In this document: one piece after another, positions 9,401-17,055 of the stretch
Layout: each line of letters opens with the position of its first letter
Position numbering within the stretch: position 1 is the first letter of the stretch
DNA from: Candidatus Pseudobacter hemicellulosilyticus
Lineage (GTDB): Bacteria > Bacteroidota > Bacteroidia > Chitinophagales > Chitinophagaceae
Assembly: GCA_029202545.1 (NCBI GenBank)
Contig: CP119311.1
Span: 496,001 to 560,000, forward strand
Direction: 5' to 3'
Length of the DNA stretch: 64,000 nt
The notes under the pieces: model-generated
The model's input: the letters and a program-made list of their open reading frames with translations, nothing else
Databases searched by the model: none
Told to the model about the DNA's origin: nothing
Program-made: the position numbers and the translations under genes

Positions 9401-10726
9401 ATAGCCTTCGGGCAGTTTCAGCGGAACGGTTGTTTTGCCGTTGGGCGCCGGTAATATTTTGGTATTGAGGCCATCCACCGTGATATCCGGTGTCTGTGTT
9501 ACAGGTTTGGAATAGATAACAGCGGGTTTGGGAGAGAAATCAGACCAGGGACCGCCGGCCGTCCTTCTGAAGCGGACCCGGTAAGTACCGTAGGCGTTTA
9601 CAGTGATCTCATGTCCACCGGCTGCATAGGTGATGATAGAAGTAGTGCCGGGTGTAATGGTATTGACACTATTGATGCGGGTGGCAATGGTTACGCCGTC
9701 CTTCTGCCATTCATAAGCGGCAAAACCGGGTGTGATACCAATTTTTACATTGATAGCAGCATCCGGGCACCAGTCGTACCGCTGGAAGAATACCAGCGGG
9801 TTGGCTTTATGTACATCGTTCATGAAAGGAACGAAATCGGCTTCCTGCCAGTGATTATTCCACATGCTGTGGCCCAGTGTGGGATAGAGCGTATAACGGA
9901 TATCAGCACCTGCATTCTTCCAGGTGTTGAGTGTTTCCTGCGCCCAGGCCGGTGTGGGGTTATTGTCCTTGCCACCGGTGGCGAACCAGACGGGGATATG
10001 CACAAAGTCGGCCGTGTTGGTCTTATCGTTGGCGGCAGCGGAAGGAGCTATCTTGGATACCCTGGTAGGATATACGGTAGCAACGTTCCACACAGCTGCG
10101 CCACCGTTAGATAGACCGTCCCAGAAAGTTTTATCTACATCTACCCGGGCGTATTTGGCCAGGGAGTCAATAACGCGGAAGATCAGGTCATAATAGGGCG
10201 AGTAAGGTGCAGCGCCCCAGTCGCTGGAACAGCCGCTGGCCACCGCCACCTGGGGGTAGAACAGGAAGCCATCGAACTGGCCGTTGTCTACGCGGTCGCG
10301 GAACAGCTTGGCGCCATACACCATCTGGCGTTCGTTATTGTATACACCACCGTTAGAGGGGCAGCCCGGTTCACCGGCGCCGTGAAAGAAGGTCATGATG
10401 GTGTATTTCTTGCTGGCAGAGTCCGGATTGGCCCAGCTTTTCGGGAACTTCAGGCGGAAGGCCATCTTGGCTCCGTTGATATTAATGAAGTACGCTTTAT
10501 AGGAAGTGACATCGTAAGAACCGCTGCCGGTGCTTACGCCCTGGGCAGCAACGCTGACCCATTTCTGCAGGCCCAGTATGTCAGGGTTGGGCTTGGTAGA
10601 TGTTCCCAGTGTGGCATTGGCATCATACCGTACCAGGGCATCGTTGGGATTGAATACGTTCTGCGCCTGCAGGAATGCAAAGCAAAAGAACACACCAATT
10701 GTGGTTAGAAGTAATGTTTTCTTCAT
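3497..10726 (-). CDS. Giant secreted esterase-like protein with FN3, PA14, LamG modules and T9SS tail
   Basis: A 2409-residue exported protein. A signal peptide (MKKTLLLTTIGVFFCFAFLQAQ) precedes an alpha/beta-hydrolase domain (about 60-310) with an oxyanion-type FFHGAGEPG, nucleophile elbow GLSNGG (Ser206), acid GGKD (Asp254) and TLGHS (His286). Next come Ig-like and FN3 domains, a PA14-type module (YTFEICSDDGSNLYIG), a LamG-like module (QRTVAMWIKTT to LRLYVNGTLL), more FN3, cadherin-like modules (VDPDGDALTF), and three copies of an unnamed module marked by GNN-S/T-G-x-x-PD. The tail has YPNPFQDVVNIDF and ends in a beta-rich T9SS type A sorting signal. It shares its N-terminal fold with the genes at 17056 and 22061. 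It heads the minus-strand unit containing the Wzc-like protein and acyltransferase. A secreted esterase or deacylase acting on surface polysaccharide is an inference; no substrate is evident. Confidence 0.9.
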   Translation of the reverse strand: MKKTLLLTTIGVFFCFAFLQAQNVFNPNDALVRYDANATLGTSTKPNPDILGLQKWVSVAAQGVSTGSGSYDVTSYKAYFININGAKMAFRLKFPKSWANPDSASKKYTIMTFFHGAGEPGCPSNGGVYNNERQMVYGAKLFRDRVDNGQFDGFLFYPQVAVASGCSSDWGAAPYSPYYDLIFRVIDSLAKYARVDVDKTFWDGLSNGGAAVWNVATVYPTRVSKIAPSAAANDKTNTADFVHIPVWFATGGKDNNPTPAWAQETLNTWKNAGADIRYTLYPTLGHSMWNNHWQEADFVPFMNDVHKANPLVFFQRYDWCPDAAINVKIGITPGFAAYEWQKDGVTIATRINSVNTITPGTTSIITYAAGGHEITVNAYGTYRVRFRRTAGGPWSDFSPKPAVIYSKPVTQTPDITVDGLNTKILPAPNGKTTVPLKLPEGYSSYQWYRNDTLLSVNTPVIEAVPGTYKARVVEEFGCGTIFSPEFKVVKSSGSPAPDPAKNLTATAASLTSIQLDWSENPNAGQNETGFEVYRGAQAGGPYTLINVTAADVLGYLDQNVPTGSEFYYVIRAVGTFGAAAVSNEVKSGTDVDILAPTAPPNFRVLSTATNYAFLKWDASTDNVGVLKYDVFVNGVKAYSTSSTSITVPNLDSNKVYTFYAKARDAAGNTSGPSGQVVASTAFTQNGINYKYFEATSYTTLPNFTVLTPIKTGYANTPDLSVRNRDANFSMLWEGYLKVPASATYTFEICSDDGSNLYIGKPYGNPELINHDGAHSNTCKTNTVYLSAGVHPIAVAYFNASGDRALTVSWQNNAGLAKAVIPASAYFRSYDVSANGTAPAAPANLVATGIAFNKMQLTWQHTGANVSGYELLRSIAANGTYLPIATVATTSYIDTNLTANTRYFYKIRAIGPGGESGYTGSYTDAFWKLDGNGSEAHGMTTRNLTLNNLTYVTNDKMEGAGAYTFTGANTSYATVDNSASGSFPSDGGYTQRTVAMWIKTTNANINNKRVLFEFGNSTNGLALRFNGTALQAGIASNSVRANISQSSLSGVSGWQAGGWNHVAVVYDRNILRLYVNGTLLQSNTALSFNSIAAAASNASRFGNNSGTAAGDHAFNEAVTAANGAFSGLMDAIWVINGALSATEINTLKGNTYKPSFDTTLIAPVAPVAPTGLAASLLPGNHAQLTWNDNSGDEQGFEIWRSVGNNTSFRLTTTRPGGATAQQTYTDSGLFANVSYYYKVRAKGAGGNSGYSNEVGVTTPNRVPVFEEVLDHTVQAGTTFTLPVKAVDPDGDALTFTAQNLPYFTSIVPVGNGLVNLVSTTTMWDQGVYNIWLFVDDGHNGKDTVRFTMVVNDNALPVITNIPDLTLTEGQQGSVALKATDLEGNAYINWRIENKPVFATLIDSGNGRASIKLQPGFDANGTYAITVVADDGYGGEARKTFSLTVNDLDPNEKFQLSFMWYTGGTPLWNDVDGRTNTFNTQNLVNVKGQTTAAGITKMGTTPASISGSDGRTTGNNSGVYPDNVMFNELRWGFDVGSNVQDTLRLRVYGLNPAKKFNFVFFGSHTCTWCGFNASTATTYKIGDETASVPFFNNTTVTDTIYQVQPSATGEVIITMIGDPAPNIGGVINALVIDANYDDSTVPAKPAGLAATLQNAGVVLTWQDKAYNEDNYRVYRATVRSGPYTALNPGASNPDAITYTDANTTAQTQYYYYVVGNNKYGVGISSDTVAIKTINKAPVITGVIASQFVKTDATVQDDFTVTDDPGEVLTVTIPNKPAFVTLQSLGSNNYRVIMSPTANDLGWKTITIRAEDDKGGVTTQDISITVSDKNTRSVYVKFGLWDNYAPSPWNNALGYGNAGFSRSNMTDENNQTTTFGFNFVEGWANVDYLGMMTGNNTGVFPDVILRSGILDNVTATRQIRFTGLDDSKRYNLVFVGAHNEGVNAAVRYAAGSISDTLNSRYNSFQTANLNGLQSSGGLITVSMNILTGSTYNALCAIQIEEYASSLAPMAPKNMYAEPADRTVVNLSWSDRTNNEDASGGFQLQRATDSLFTTGVVTYNLAANITTYANTGLSYNTKYWYRVRAKVGGVFTEYSNIAKAVTPQSRVFVNFNFSTGVAAFPWNNLTTAPNLQETFNNLGNESGQPSGISLAIEEVFNGENIAGVQTGNNSGIVPDKVLESCFWIDNTQLSTIRVSNLNQSKRYRFGFIGSMGNVMWYAGNYAATYTINGRTVYLNSWMNSTKIVYIGDVVPDANGDVVVQFSTTNEAAWGFNSGMIIEAYDDAQGGNQLNVVMPGQLAETGEQTLAVVPTEDLAVKKEETRTITAIRTYPNPFQDVVNIDFNNASASNQITVDVYDLGGALMYRKNYDKMPAGANTLRLNTGDVNLGVGVYMITLRVNGKVAHAAKMIRSVTK
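3894..6378 (-). repeat. Three diverged copies of an unnamed ~170-residue module inside the giant protein
   Basis: Copies lie at about 5820-6378, 4731-5245 and 3894-4425, separated by FN3 domains. Shared features, in order, are a PWNN or LWND motif, then TGNNSGVYPD, TGNNTGVFPD or TGNNSGIVPD, then a (K/R)-rich motif before a strand ending in F-x-G (KKFNFVFFGSH, KRYNLVFVGAH, KRYRFGFIGSM), and a closing hydrophobic strand ending near an acidic or Tyr-rich linker. They are too diverged to be recent duplications. The pattern suggests a beta-sandwich, perhaps carbohydrate-binding, but I do not recognise it as a named family. Confidence 0.6.
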
Positions 10727-10965
10727 ATTGTGCTATTAAAGCGTTTATTGATATAACAAACAACTATTGGGTAAAGCGATTTTTTTGGCGGTTTTAGCCA
10801 TGAGGATACGAACCGGATACTTGGGTTACAAGTCAGGAAGGTATATTGGTGCGTTGATGCGCGTGGTTTTCAGCAGAATAATGAGGTAGAAACTAATCAG
10901 TAAGCAGGTCATCCGAGGGATAGTTGGAACGGGGCTCTAATCGTAGTAAACCCAAAAGTAATATA

Positions 10966-10985
10966 AATTTCGAAAGTGCGAAATT
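10966..10985. promoter_or_regulatory. Inverted repeat AATTTCG-N6-CGAAATT, possible operator
   Basis: A perfect 7-bp inverted repeat with a 6-nt spacer, AT-rich on both sides, lies in the divergent region, 39 bp before the -7-like box of the glycosyltransferase. Size and placement fit a dimeric regulator site. No regulator is identified. Confidence 0.4.
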
Positions 10986-11023
10986 ATTTAAAGGGGATTA
11001 TTCCGACAATAACCACTTACGGG

Positions 11024-11031
11024 TATTTTTG
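11024..11031 (+). promoter_or_regulatory. Candidate -7 element TATTTTTG for the glycosyltransferase unit
   Basis: It matches the Bacteroidota -7 consensus TAnnTTTG and lies about 80 nt before the chosen ATG. No TTG is seen at the usual -33 spacing, so this is a partial match only. Confidence 0.35.
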
Positions 11032-11110
11032 CCAAAAGGTTCCCTGATTCTGAAAATAATTGCTTTTTTTGCCAACCGTTTGCCTGCCTAAGCCTTTACC
11101 ACAATCACGT

Positions 11111-12301
11111 ATGAGTTACACACTACAAGTCATTTTTTGGATAAGTCTGTTCATTATCTTTTACAGCTACCTCGGCTATGGCATCCTGCTGTGGTTTTTG
11201 GTTCGTATCAAAAAATGGTTTAAAAAACCAGCTCCCACAGCGGCTGCGGCGGATCCTTATCCTGCTGTGGCACTGGTAGTGGCTGCTTACAATGAAGAAG
11301 ATTTCATTGAGCAGAAGATCACCAATACGCTGGAGCTGGATTACCCGGAAAGCAGGCTGGAACTGATCTTCATCACAGACGGTTCATCAGACCGCACGGC
11401 GGAGATCATTGCCCGCTACCCCCGTATCAAACTGCTGCACCAGCCGGAACGCCGGGGTAAGGTGGCCGCTATGAACCGGGCCATCCAGCAGGTGCAGTCC
11501 CCCCTGGTGATCTTCTGTGACGCCAATACCCTGCTGAACAGGGAGTGTATTACGAATATTGTGCAACATTATGCCGATCCCAAGGTTGGCGGCGTGGCCG
11601 GGGAGAAAAGGATCTGGCAGAAAGAAGCGGATGCTGCAGCGGCGGCCGGCGAAGGACTGTATTGGAAATATGAGTCATTCCTGAAAAAGCTGGACTCCGA
11701 CCTGTATACCGCTGTGGGCGCGGCCGGCGAGCTGTTCTCCGTACGCAAAGCGCTGTTTGAAAAAGCACCTGAAGGCACCATCATAGAAGACTTTGTACAA
11801 TCCCTCAAATTATGTGTCAACGGGTACGTGGTACGCTACGAGCCCAATGCCTATGCGGCCGAAGCCGCCTCTGCTTCCATCAAAGAAGAGATGAAGCGTA
11901 AAGTGCGCATCTGTGCAGGCGCATTCCAGGCTATGATCCTGCTGAAAGAGCTGTTCAATGTGTTCCGCTACCCGGTGGTTTCCTTCCAGTTCATCTCCCA
12001 CCGGATCCTGCGCTGGACCCTCTGTCCCGTAGCGCTGATCACGCTTTTGCTGAGCAATATTGCCCTGGTGATCTGGCAGCCGGCCCTTTTCTATGAAATA
12101 GTGCTGGGCTTCCAGGTAGTGTTCTATGTGCTGGCCATTACCGGCTGGATCTACGCCAGCCGCAATATCCGGCTCAAGGCGGTCTATATCCCCTTTTATT
12201 TCCTCTTCATGAACCTCTCTGTATTCATGGGGTTCAGCCGTTTTATCCGGAACAAACAGACCGTACTCTGGGAAAAAGCCGCCCGGAGCACAATGGGTTA
12301 A
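11111..12301 (+). CDS. Family 2 membrane glycosyltransferase
   Basis: A 396-residue glycosyltransferase with a GT-A fold. An N-terminal membrane helix (IFWISLFIIFYSYLGYGILL) precedes the catalytic domain: AAYNEED at the nucleotide-binding start, TDGSSDRT, the metal-binding DANT, and the acceptor-side IEDFVQSLK. Three or so C-terminal helices follow. This layout fits enzymes that extend lipid-linked or processive polysaccharides at the inner membrane. ATG 11111 (MSYTLQ) is preferred over one 17 codons upstream, because that upstream segment looks non-coding. It is the first plus-strand gene of the locus, divergent from the giant secreted protein. The sugar transferred cannot be read from sequence. 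Confidence 0.88.
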   Translation: MSYTLQVIFWISLFIIFYSYLGYGILLWFLVRIKKWFKKPAPTAAAADPYPAVALVVAAYNEEDFIEQKITNTLELDYPESRLELIFITDGSSDRTAEIIARYPRIKLLHQPERRGKVAAMNRAIQQVQSPLVIFCDANTLLNRECITNIVQHYADPKVGGVAGEKRIWQKEADAAAAAGEGLYWKYESFLKKLDSDLYTAVGAAGELFSVRKALFEKAPEGTIIEDFVQSLKLCVNGYVVRYEPNAYAAEAASASIKEEMKRKVRICAGAFQAMILLKELFNVFRYPVVSFQFISHRILRWTLCPVALITLLLSNIALVIWQPALFYEIVLGFQVVFYVLAITGWIYASRNIRLKAVYIPFYFLFMNLSVFMGFSRFIRNKQTVLWEKAARSTMG

Positions 12302-12878
12302 ATATGACCGCAAACACATGATCATTTCCCCTCATATCGGGAAGCGCCTGACCGTTCCTGCTGCTGAAAACGCAGAAAGCGTTACCGGAACAGCAGTTTA
12401 ATTTACCGGGTACAGGCAGGGAATTGGGTAATTTTGGTGCAGCATTTTTCAGGGCAAAACAGTCTTGAATTGTCATAGAAATACCACCATTCGGGTATTT
12501 TCAGTATAAAGAATAACCCGGATTTTTGCCATGTGAAGAAAATATAATAAAAGCCGGTGTTTGGATTATTGAGATTTGTTATTACTTTTACCAGCGGAAT
12601 AGTAACCACCCCCCGGTTCATTATCCTTTGGAGAGCAAGTCAAATTGCCAAATGAACACAGCTTATACTCAGTCACCACGAATCCATTGAAATTCCCCTT
12701 TTACGCTGATTTAATTATCAGTTACAATCCACTTACCATCCTGTAAAGCCCATACTAATAACGTAAGGCTTCGCCATACCAGATATTGTGCCCAATACCT
12801 CTGTGAGCCGTCATTTATTGTCCAAAAGCATGCCTCGTGAAAAATTGCGATTATCTCAAAGATTAAATTTCTGTTGAA
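12302..12878. other. 577-bp intergenic stretch between glycosyltransferase and receiver gene
   Basis: No convincing gene. An imperfect hairpin at 12361-12396 (outer CTGCTG/CAGCAG, inner AACGC/GCGTT) is followed by a short T-rich tract and may end the glycosyltransferase transcript. Just before the next gene a TTG at 12845 and TAAATTTC at 12864 (16-nt spacing, one -7 mismatch) form a weak promoter candidate. So the receiver and sugar-transferase genes may be a separate transcription unit. Confidence 0.45.
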
Positions 12879-13283
12879 ATGAAAAAACTTGTACTCGCAA
12901 TTGACGACAGTAAGGCAATACGTTTTTTGTTGCAAACTGTACTCGGCAAAGACTATCAGGTGGTAACAGCGCCCGATGGCTGTTCAGCTATGTATTGGCT
13001 GTCTAAAAGAAACCTGCCCGACCTCATCATTGTAGACCCCCAGCTACCGGATATGCAGGATTGGGAATTAATTGAACAACTTTCTTCCAGTGGTATCTAT
13101 AGGGATATCCCGCTGGTGGTTTTATCGTCTCTGGAAAAAGAGCAAGTAGCCGCTCAGTGCCTGGAATTTGGTGTAGCAGATCATTTCACGAAGCCGTTCA
13201 ACCCGGTGGACCTGATGGCATCTGTGAGCCGTGTGCTGAATAACAGCCAGCTGGCCGCAGCGCCTGTTGCACACGCCAGTTAG
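12879..13283 (+). CDS. Stand-alone response-regulator receiver protein
   Basis: A 134-residue single receiver domain with no output domain. Conserved residues are present: acidic pair AIDDSK near residues 8-9, phospho-acceptor Asp in LIIVDPQLPDM (near 52), a Ser in VVLSSL, and the Lys in FTKPFNP. A short Ala-rich tail follows. It should be phosphorylated by a histidine kinase, but no kinase lies nearby. It lies 46 nt upstream of a priming sugar transferase whose N-terminal part resembles a degenerate receiver, so the two may interact; that is an inference. The sequence leaves little doubt about the domain. Confidence 0.9.
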   Translation: MKKLVLAIDDSKAIRFLLQTVLGKDYQVVTAPDGCSAMYWLSKRNLPDLIIVDPQLPDMQDWELIEQLSSSGIYRDIPLVVLSSLEKEQVAAQCLEFGVADHFTKPFNPVDLMASVSRVLNNSQLAAAPVAHAS

Positions 13284-13329
13284 CACTGATCCGTAGAAAG
13301 TAAACCAATTAACCTTTCAACCTTACTTT

Positions 13330-14496
13330 ATGGAACTGACATATTCAACCGCAGAAAAGGCAACAAGAAGGACATACAAGCATTTTACCATTACTTCCCA
13401 TACTGCTCCCGCCCCTGACACTGCAGGCACGCGCAGACTGGAATTCTTTTATATTGGTAAGAAGGCGGCCAATATTGACCGCCTGATCACCGCTTTTGAA
13501 AGCGGATACGCTGCTGAGACCGTCAGCAATGCCATCAACATGCTGAAGCGCCTGGCCAGCTCCAGGAACAGCATGCCGGACCTGATCATCATGGAAGCAG
13601 CCGGCGGGCCTGAATCCCTCCGCGAGCTGCACCAGTTCATGATCAGCCATAAAGCACTGGCTGCCGTTCCCCTGGTTGCCGAAGTTTCCGGCATGCAGCC
13701 GGAAGCCCTCCATGGTTTAAAGAATCTCCGTTTCATTGATGATATGATGGTGCTGGGCGATCACAACCGCTCCACCCTCACCCGCAAGATCAGCTTCCTG
13801 AAAAGGATTAAACATGCCGTAGTTCATGAAACTGCCGGCTTCGGGATTGAAACCTCTTTCAAAGAGCCTTCTTTGTTCACCGCCGTTGCCAAACGCAGCT
13901 TTGATGTGGTGGTTTCCAGTTCCCTGCTGCTGGCCCTGAGCCCGGTTATGATCCTGGTCATGGCCGCTATCCGGCTGGAGTCCAGGGGTTCCCTCTTCTA
14001 TATCGCCAAACGGGCAGGCCGGGGTTACAGGATCTTCAACTTCTATAAGTTCAGGACCATGTTTGTAGGAGCCGACCAGAAAGTAAAGGAGATGTCCCAC
14101 CTGAACCAATACAATACCAATAACACCGGTCCCGTTTTCTTCAAAGTGGACAATGACCCCCGTATTACCCGTGTAGGTAATTTCCTGCGCAAGACCAGCC
14201 TGGACGAACTGCCCCAGCTGCTCAATGTACTGCTGGGCGATATGTCGCTGGTAGGAAACAGGCCGCTGCCGCTGTACGAAGCCGCCTCCCTTACTACCGA
14301 CGAGTGGGCCAAACGTTTCATGGCGCCCGCCGGCATCACCGGTCTCTGGCAGGTGAAGAAAAGGGGTAAGAAAGAAATGTCCGTGGAAGAAAGGCTGAAC
14401 CTGGATATCGATTACGCCGATCGTTACAGCTTCATGTATGATCTGTGGATCATGGCCAATACCCCTTCCGCACTGATCCAGTCAACAAAGGCTTAA
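13330..14496 (+). CDS. Priming sugar-phosphate transferase with N-terminal pseudo-receiver domain
   Basis: A 388-residue enzyme. Residues about 188-385 are a bacterial sugar transferase (polyprenyl-phosphate glycosylphosphotransferase): KRSFDVV, a membrane segment (LLLALSPVMILVMAAI), FYKFRTM, DELPQLLNVLLGDMSLVGNR and GITGLWQVKKRG. This family starts repeat-unit synthesis by placing a sugar phosphate on undecaprenyl phosphate. VGNRP replaces the commoner VGPRP. Instead of the multi-helix N-terminus of WcaJ-type enzymes, residues 36-160 look like a receiver fold: LEFFYIG, then MPDLIIMEAAGG where the phospho-acceptor Asp would be, then VPLVAEVSG. The acceptor and the acidic pair appear lost. It follows a bona fide receiver gene by 46 nt. 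Confidence 0.9.
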   Translation: MELTYSTAEKATRRTYKHFTITSHTAPAPDTAGTRRLEFFYIGKKAANIDRLITAFESGYAAETVSNAINMLKRLASSRNSMPDLIIMEAAGGPESLRELHQFMISHKALAAVPLVAEVSGMQPEALHGLKNLRFIDDMMVLGDHNRSTLTRKISFLKRIKHAVVHETAGFGIETSFKEPSLFTAVAKRSFDVVVSSSLLLALSPVMILVMAAIRLESRGSLFYIAKRAGRGYRIFNFYKFRTMFVGADQKVKEMSHLNQYNTNNTGPVFFKVDNDPRITRVGNFLRKTSLDELPQLLNVLLGDMSLVGNRPLPLYEAASLTTDEWAKRFMAPAGITGLWQVKKRGKKEMSVEERLNLDIDYADRYSFMYDLWIMANTPSALIQSTKA

Positions 14497-14556
14497 TGAC
14501 GTGCAGGCCAAAGGGCCCACGTTACACCTCTAATACATTCACAAAAAGAAAGCGCC

Positions 14557-15465
14557 ATGGAACAGGGGCAGGAGCCTTTTATATCCATCATTACACTCAA
14601 TTATAACCAGACCGACGTTACCTGCGCCTTCCTGGAATCCACCAGGAAACTCCGCTACCGCAATTACGAGATCCTGGTCTGTGATATGGACTCCAAAGTG
14701 GACCCCACCCGCCAGATCCTGGCAGGCAATTATCCCAACACACGTATCCTGCTCAGAAAAGAGAACCTCGGCTTTGCCGGCGGCAACAACTGGGGCATGC
14801 GCCAGGCTATTGGCGATTATTTCTTCATTGTAAACAATGATACAGAGGTCACGGACAACCTGCTTAACCGACTGCTGCAGCCTTTCCGCGAGCGGGAGGA
14901 TATCGGTGTCACCTGTCCGAAGATCATGTATTTTGACCAGCCTAACGTTATACAATACGCGGGATTCAATCCCATGAACCATTTTACCGGCAGGACCACC
15001 AGCATTGGCACACTGGAAGTGGACAATGGCCAGCACAATGTATCCGGCCCCACTTTTGGCGCCCATGGCTGCGCTATGCTGGTGAAAAAAGAAGTGGTGG
15101 AGAAAGTAGGGATGTTCCCCGAAAGATTCTTTCTTTATTATGAGGAATGGGACTGGTCGGCCAGGATCCGCAAAGCCGGTTATACCATCTGGTATACCGC
15201 TGATGCCGTGATCTACCATAAGGAATCTGTCAGCGTGGGTAAGGCCAATCCCATGAAGACCTACTACCATACGCGCAACCGGATCCTGTATATCCGCCGC
15301 AACGCCAATTTTTTCCAGCAGCTGGTCTTCACCGGCTTTTTCCTGTTCCTTACCATGCCGAAAAATATAGTAGGCTACCTGGTCAATAAACAATTTGATC
15401 ACCTGAAAAACTTTATCAAAGGCACCACCTGGAACCTGTTTTCCTCCAGCTATTCCAGGACCTGA
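14557..15465 (+). CDS. Family 2 glycosyltransferase, rhamnosyltransferase-like
   Basis: A 302-residue GT-A enzyme. It starts FISIITLNYNQTDVT, followed by RKENLGFAGGNNWGM, the metal motif VNNDTEV, and the acceptor-side FLYYEEWDWSARIRKAGY, all typical of rhamnosyltransferase-type GT2 proteins. No N-terminal helix is seen. One hydrophobic stretch near the C-terminus (FTGFFLFLTMPKNIVGYL) may associate with the membrane. It lies 60 nt after the sugar transferase and 36 nt before another glycosyltransferase, so co-transcription is likely. It probably adds one sugar to the lipid-linked repeat unit; the sugar is not known. Confidence 0.88.
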   Translation: MEQGQEPFISIITLNYNQTDVTCAFLESTRKLRYRNYEILVCDMDSKVDPTRQILAGNYPNTRILLRKENLGFAGGNNWGMRQAIGDYFFIVNNDTEVTDNLLNRLLQPFREREDIGVTCPKIMYFDQPNVIQYAGFNPMNHFTGRTTSIGTLEVDNGQHNVSGPTFGAHGCAMLVKKEVVEKVGMFPERFFLYYEEWDWSARIRKAGYTIWYTADAVIYHKESVSVGKANPMKTYYHTRNRILYIRRNANFFQQLVFTGFFLFLTMPKNIVGYLVNKQFDHLKNFIKGTTWNLFSSSYSRT

Positions 15466-15501
15466 GGGCCCCAACCGATTATTCAACTATATTTATAATA
15501 C

Positions 15502-16710
15502 ATGCTTACCCTGGTCCTCCATATATTGTTCGGCATCCTGTTCGCCTACCTGGCGATCAATACCCTCTATTTCTTCATTACCTCGGTGGCCGGGAAATTC
15601 TACCGCGCCCCCAACTACCAGCCCGTAGCGGCCAAGAAAAGGATTGCCGTCCTGATCCCTACCTATAAGGAGGACCATATTATTATTAATACCGTGCAGC
15701 AGGCCCTGCAGCATGACTATCCCAGGGATAAGTTCACCGTATTTGTGGCGGCCGACAAACTCCAGCCGGCCACCATCGCCCAGCTCCGCGCCATCCCTGC
15801 CAATGTACTGGAGGTCCGGTTTGAGCTCAGCTCCAAAGCCCGCTCCCTGAACCAGCTCCTGAACTATATTCCAGAGAACGAGTACGATGTGGCCATCATC
15901 ATTGACGCAGACAATATCATGCTGCCCGGCTGCCTGGAAAAGGTAAATGCCGCCTTCCAGAAAGGCTTCCGCGCCGTACAGTGCCATCGCATCGCCAAGA
16001 ACGCCAATACCCCCGTGGCCGTCCTGGACGGGCTCAGCGAGGAGATCAACAACCATATCTTCCGCCGCGGCCAGCGCGCCCTGGGCTTTTCTTCCAATAC
16101 CATCGGCTCCGGTATGGCCTTTGAATTCAAAAAGCTGAAGGATATCTATAATAAACCCGGTATCCTGGGCAATCCTGCCTGCGACCGGGAAGTGGACTTT
16201 GAGACCATGAAGGCGGATATCTGCATCGAATTCATTGATGACGCCTACGTGCTGGACGAGAAAGTGTCCAGCCAGGCCGTGTTTGAAAGGCAGCGCACCC
16301 GCTGGATGGAATCCCAGATCATCCACCTGCGCCTGTTCTTCGACAAAAAACAAGGCCATCTCCCCAAAACAAAAGACTACTGGAACAAGCTGTTCGCCAA
16401 CCTGGCCCCGCCCCGCCTGCTGTTCCTGCTCAGCTACGGCCTCATTGCCGCCCTCTTCGCCATTGAATATTTTACCGGTATCTCCATTCTTTACCCACCC
16501 TACGCCTGGTGGTTTGGCCTCACCCTGCTCTACTTCCTGACCTTTGTGATTGCCATCCCCGGGAAATTCTACAACCTGCAAACCCTGCGGGCCATCCTCC
16601 GGATACCCCTCCTGATCTGGTCCGTGGTACGCGCTCTTTTCCGTATGAACGTATCCCGGAAAGAGTTCCTGCACACGCCAAAAGCCTTTACACAGGACGG
16701 TTCCAAATAA
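15502..16710 (+). CDS. Family 2 membrane glycosyltransferase, processive type
   Basis: A 402-residue protein with an N-terminal helix, a GT-A domain and three C-terminal helices. Motifs are LIPTYKED, IIDADN (metal site), DAYVLDEK, and QRTRWMES, the Q/RxxRW motif of processive beta-glycosyltransferases such as hyaluronan and cellulose synthases. That motif suggests chain extension, but many membrane GT2 enzymes with it add single sugars. It is the last glycosyltransferase of the plus-strand run, 36 nt after its neighbour. No clear terminator follows, so read-through to the next gene remains possible. Confidence 0.87.
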   Translation: MLTLVLHILFGILFAYLAINTLYFFITSVAGKFYRAPNYQPVAAKKRIAVLIPTYKEDHIIINTVQQALQHDYPRDKFTVFVAADKLQPATIAQLRAIPANVLEVRFELSSKARSLNQLLNYIPENEYDVAIIIDADNIMLPGCLEKVNAAFQKGFRAVQCHRIAKNANTPVAVLDGLSEEINNHIFRRGQRALGFSSNTIGSGMAFEFKKLKDIYNKPGILGNPACDREVDFETMKADICIEFIDDAYVLDEKVSSQAVFERQRTRWMESQIIHLRLFFDKKQGHLPKTKDYWNKLFANLAPPRLLFLLSYGLIAALFAIEYFTGISILYPPYAWWFGLTLLYFLTFVIAIPGKFYNLQTLRAILRIPLLIWSVVRALFRMNVSRKEFLHTPKAFTQDGSK

Positions 16711-17055
16711 TTTGATTTAAGACAACTTGCCCCCTTCAGTAACCGAAAAGCGCTGAAAACCAGTCCTCATGCGCCTTTCGGGAGGCCTCATTGTGTCCCT
16801 CCTACGAGTTGATTTTCGTCAGGTTTGTGCTTTCGCTCCTCATTTGGTCTTTATTTTGTGGTGTAATTACCGCTTACTAACCCTCAGCTTGCCTGCCTTT
16901 GGGACCATTTTATTGATTAAAATCAAAAATGAAAAAATCAACAGGCAGATGTATCTGACGGGCCAATTTAAGCGTTACTTGGTAAGGTATTTGTATATGT
17001 TCCTATACGCCCGGTGCGTATTATATCCAATATCTCAATCCGAAAAATCAACCTA
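16711..17055. other. 345-bp gap before the first plus-strand secreted protein
   Basis: No gene is supported. It is AT-rich toward its right end and holds a small inverted repeat at 16913-16926 (TTGATT-AA-AATCAA). No match to the Bacteroidota promoter consensus was found, although the length suggests the secreted protein has its own promoter. Confidence 0.4.

Larger units (their letters stand above)
10727..11110. other. Divergent intergenic region of the polysaccharide locus (384 bp)
   Basis: No gene is evident. It separates the minus-strand giant gene from the plus-strand glycosyltransferase and should carry both promoters. It contains an inverted repeat at 10966-10985 and a -7-like element at 11024-11031. 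I could not find a convincing -7 box for the minus-strand gene. Confidence 0.6.

Noticed and set aside
3422..9454. Long plus-strand open frames (605, 736 and 435 codons) opposite the giant secreted protein gene
   Set aside because: They are antisense shadows of a GC-biased coding strand. Translations have no domain pattern, while the minus strand has a signal peptide, catalytic motifs and a T9SS tail.
12403..12621. 72-codon minus-strand ORF in the gap before the receiver gene
   Set aside because: No conserved pattern or promoter, and composition fits AT-rich non-coding DNA.
14539..16674. Minus-strand frames of 315 and 393 codons opposite two glycosyltransferases
   Set aside because: The plus strand carries full GT2 motifs; the antisense translations are His/Gly/Gln-rich with no family signature.
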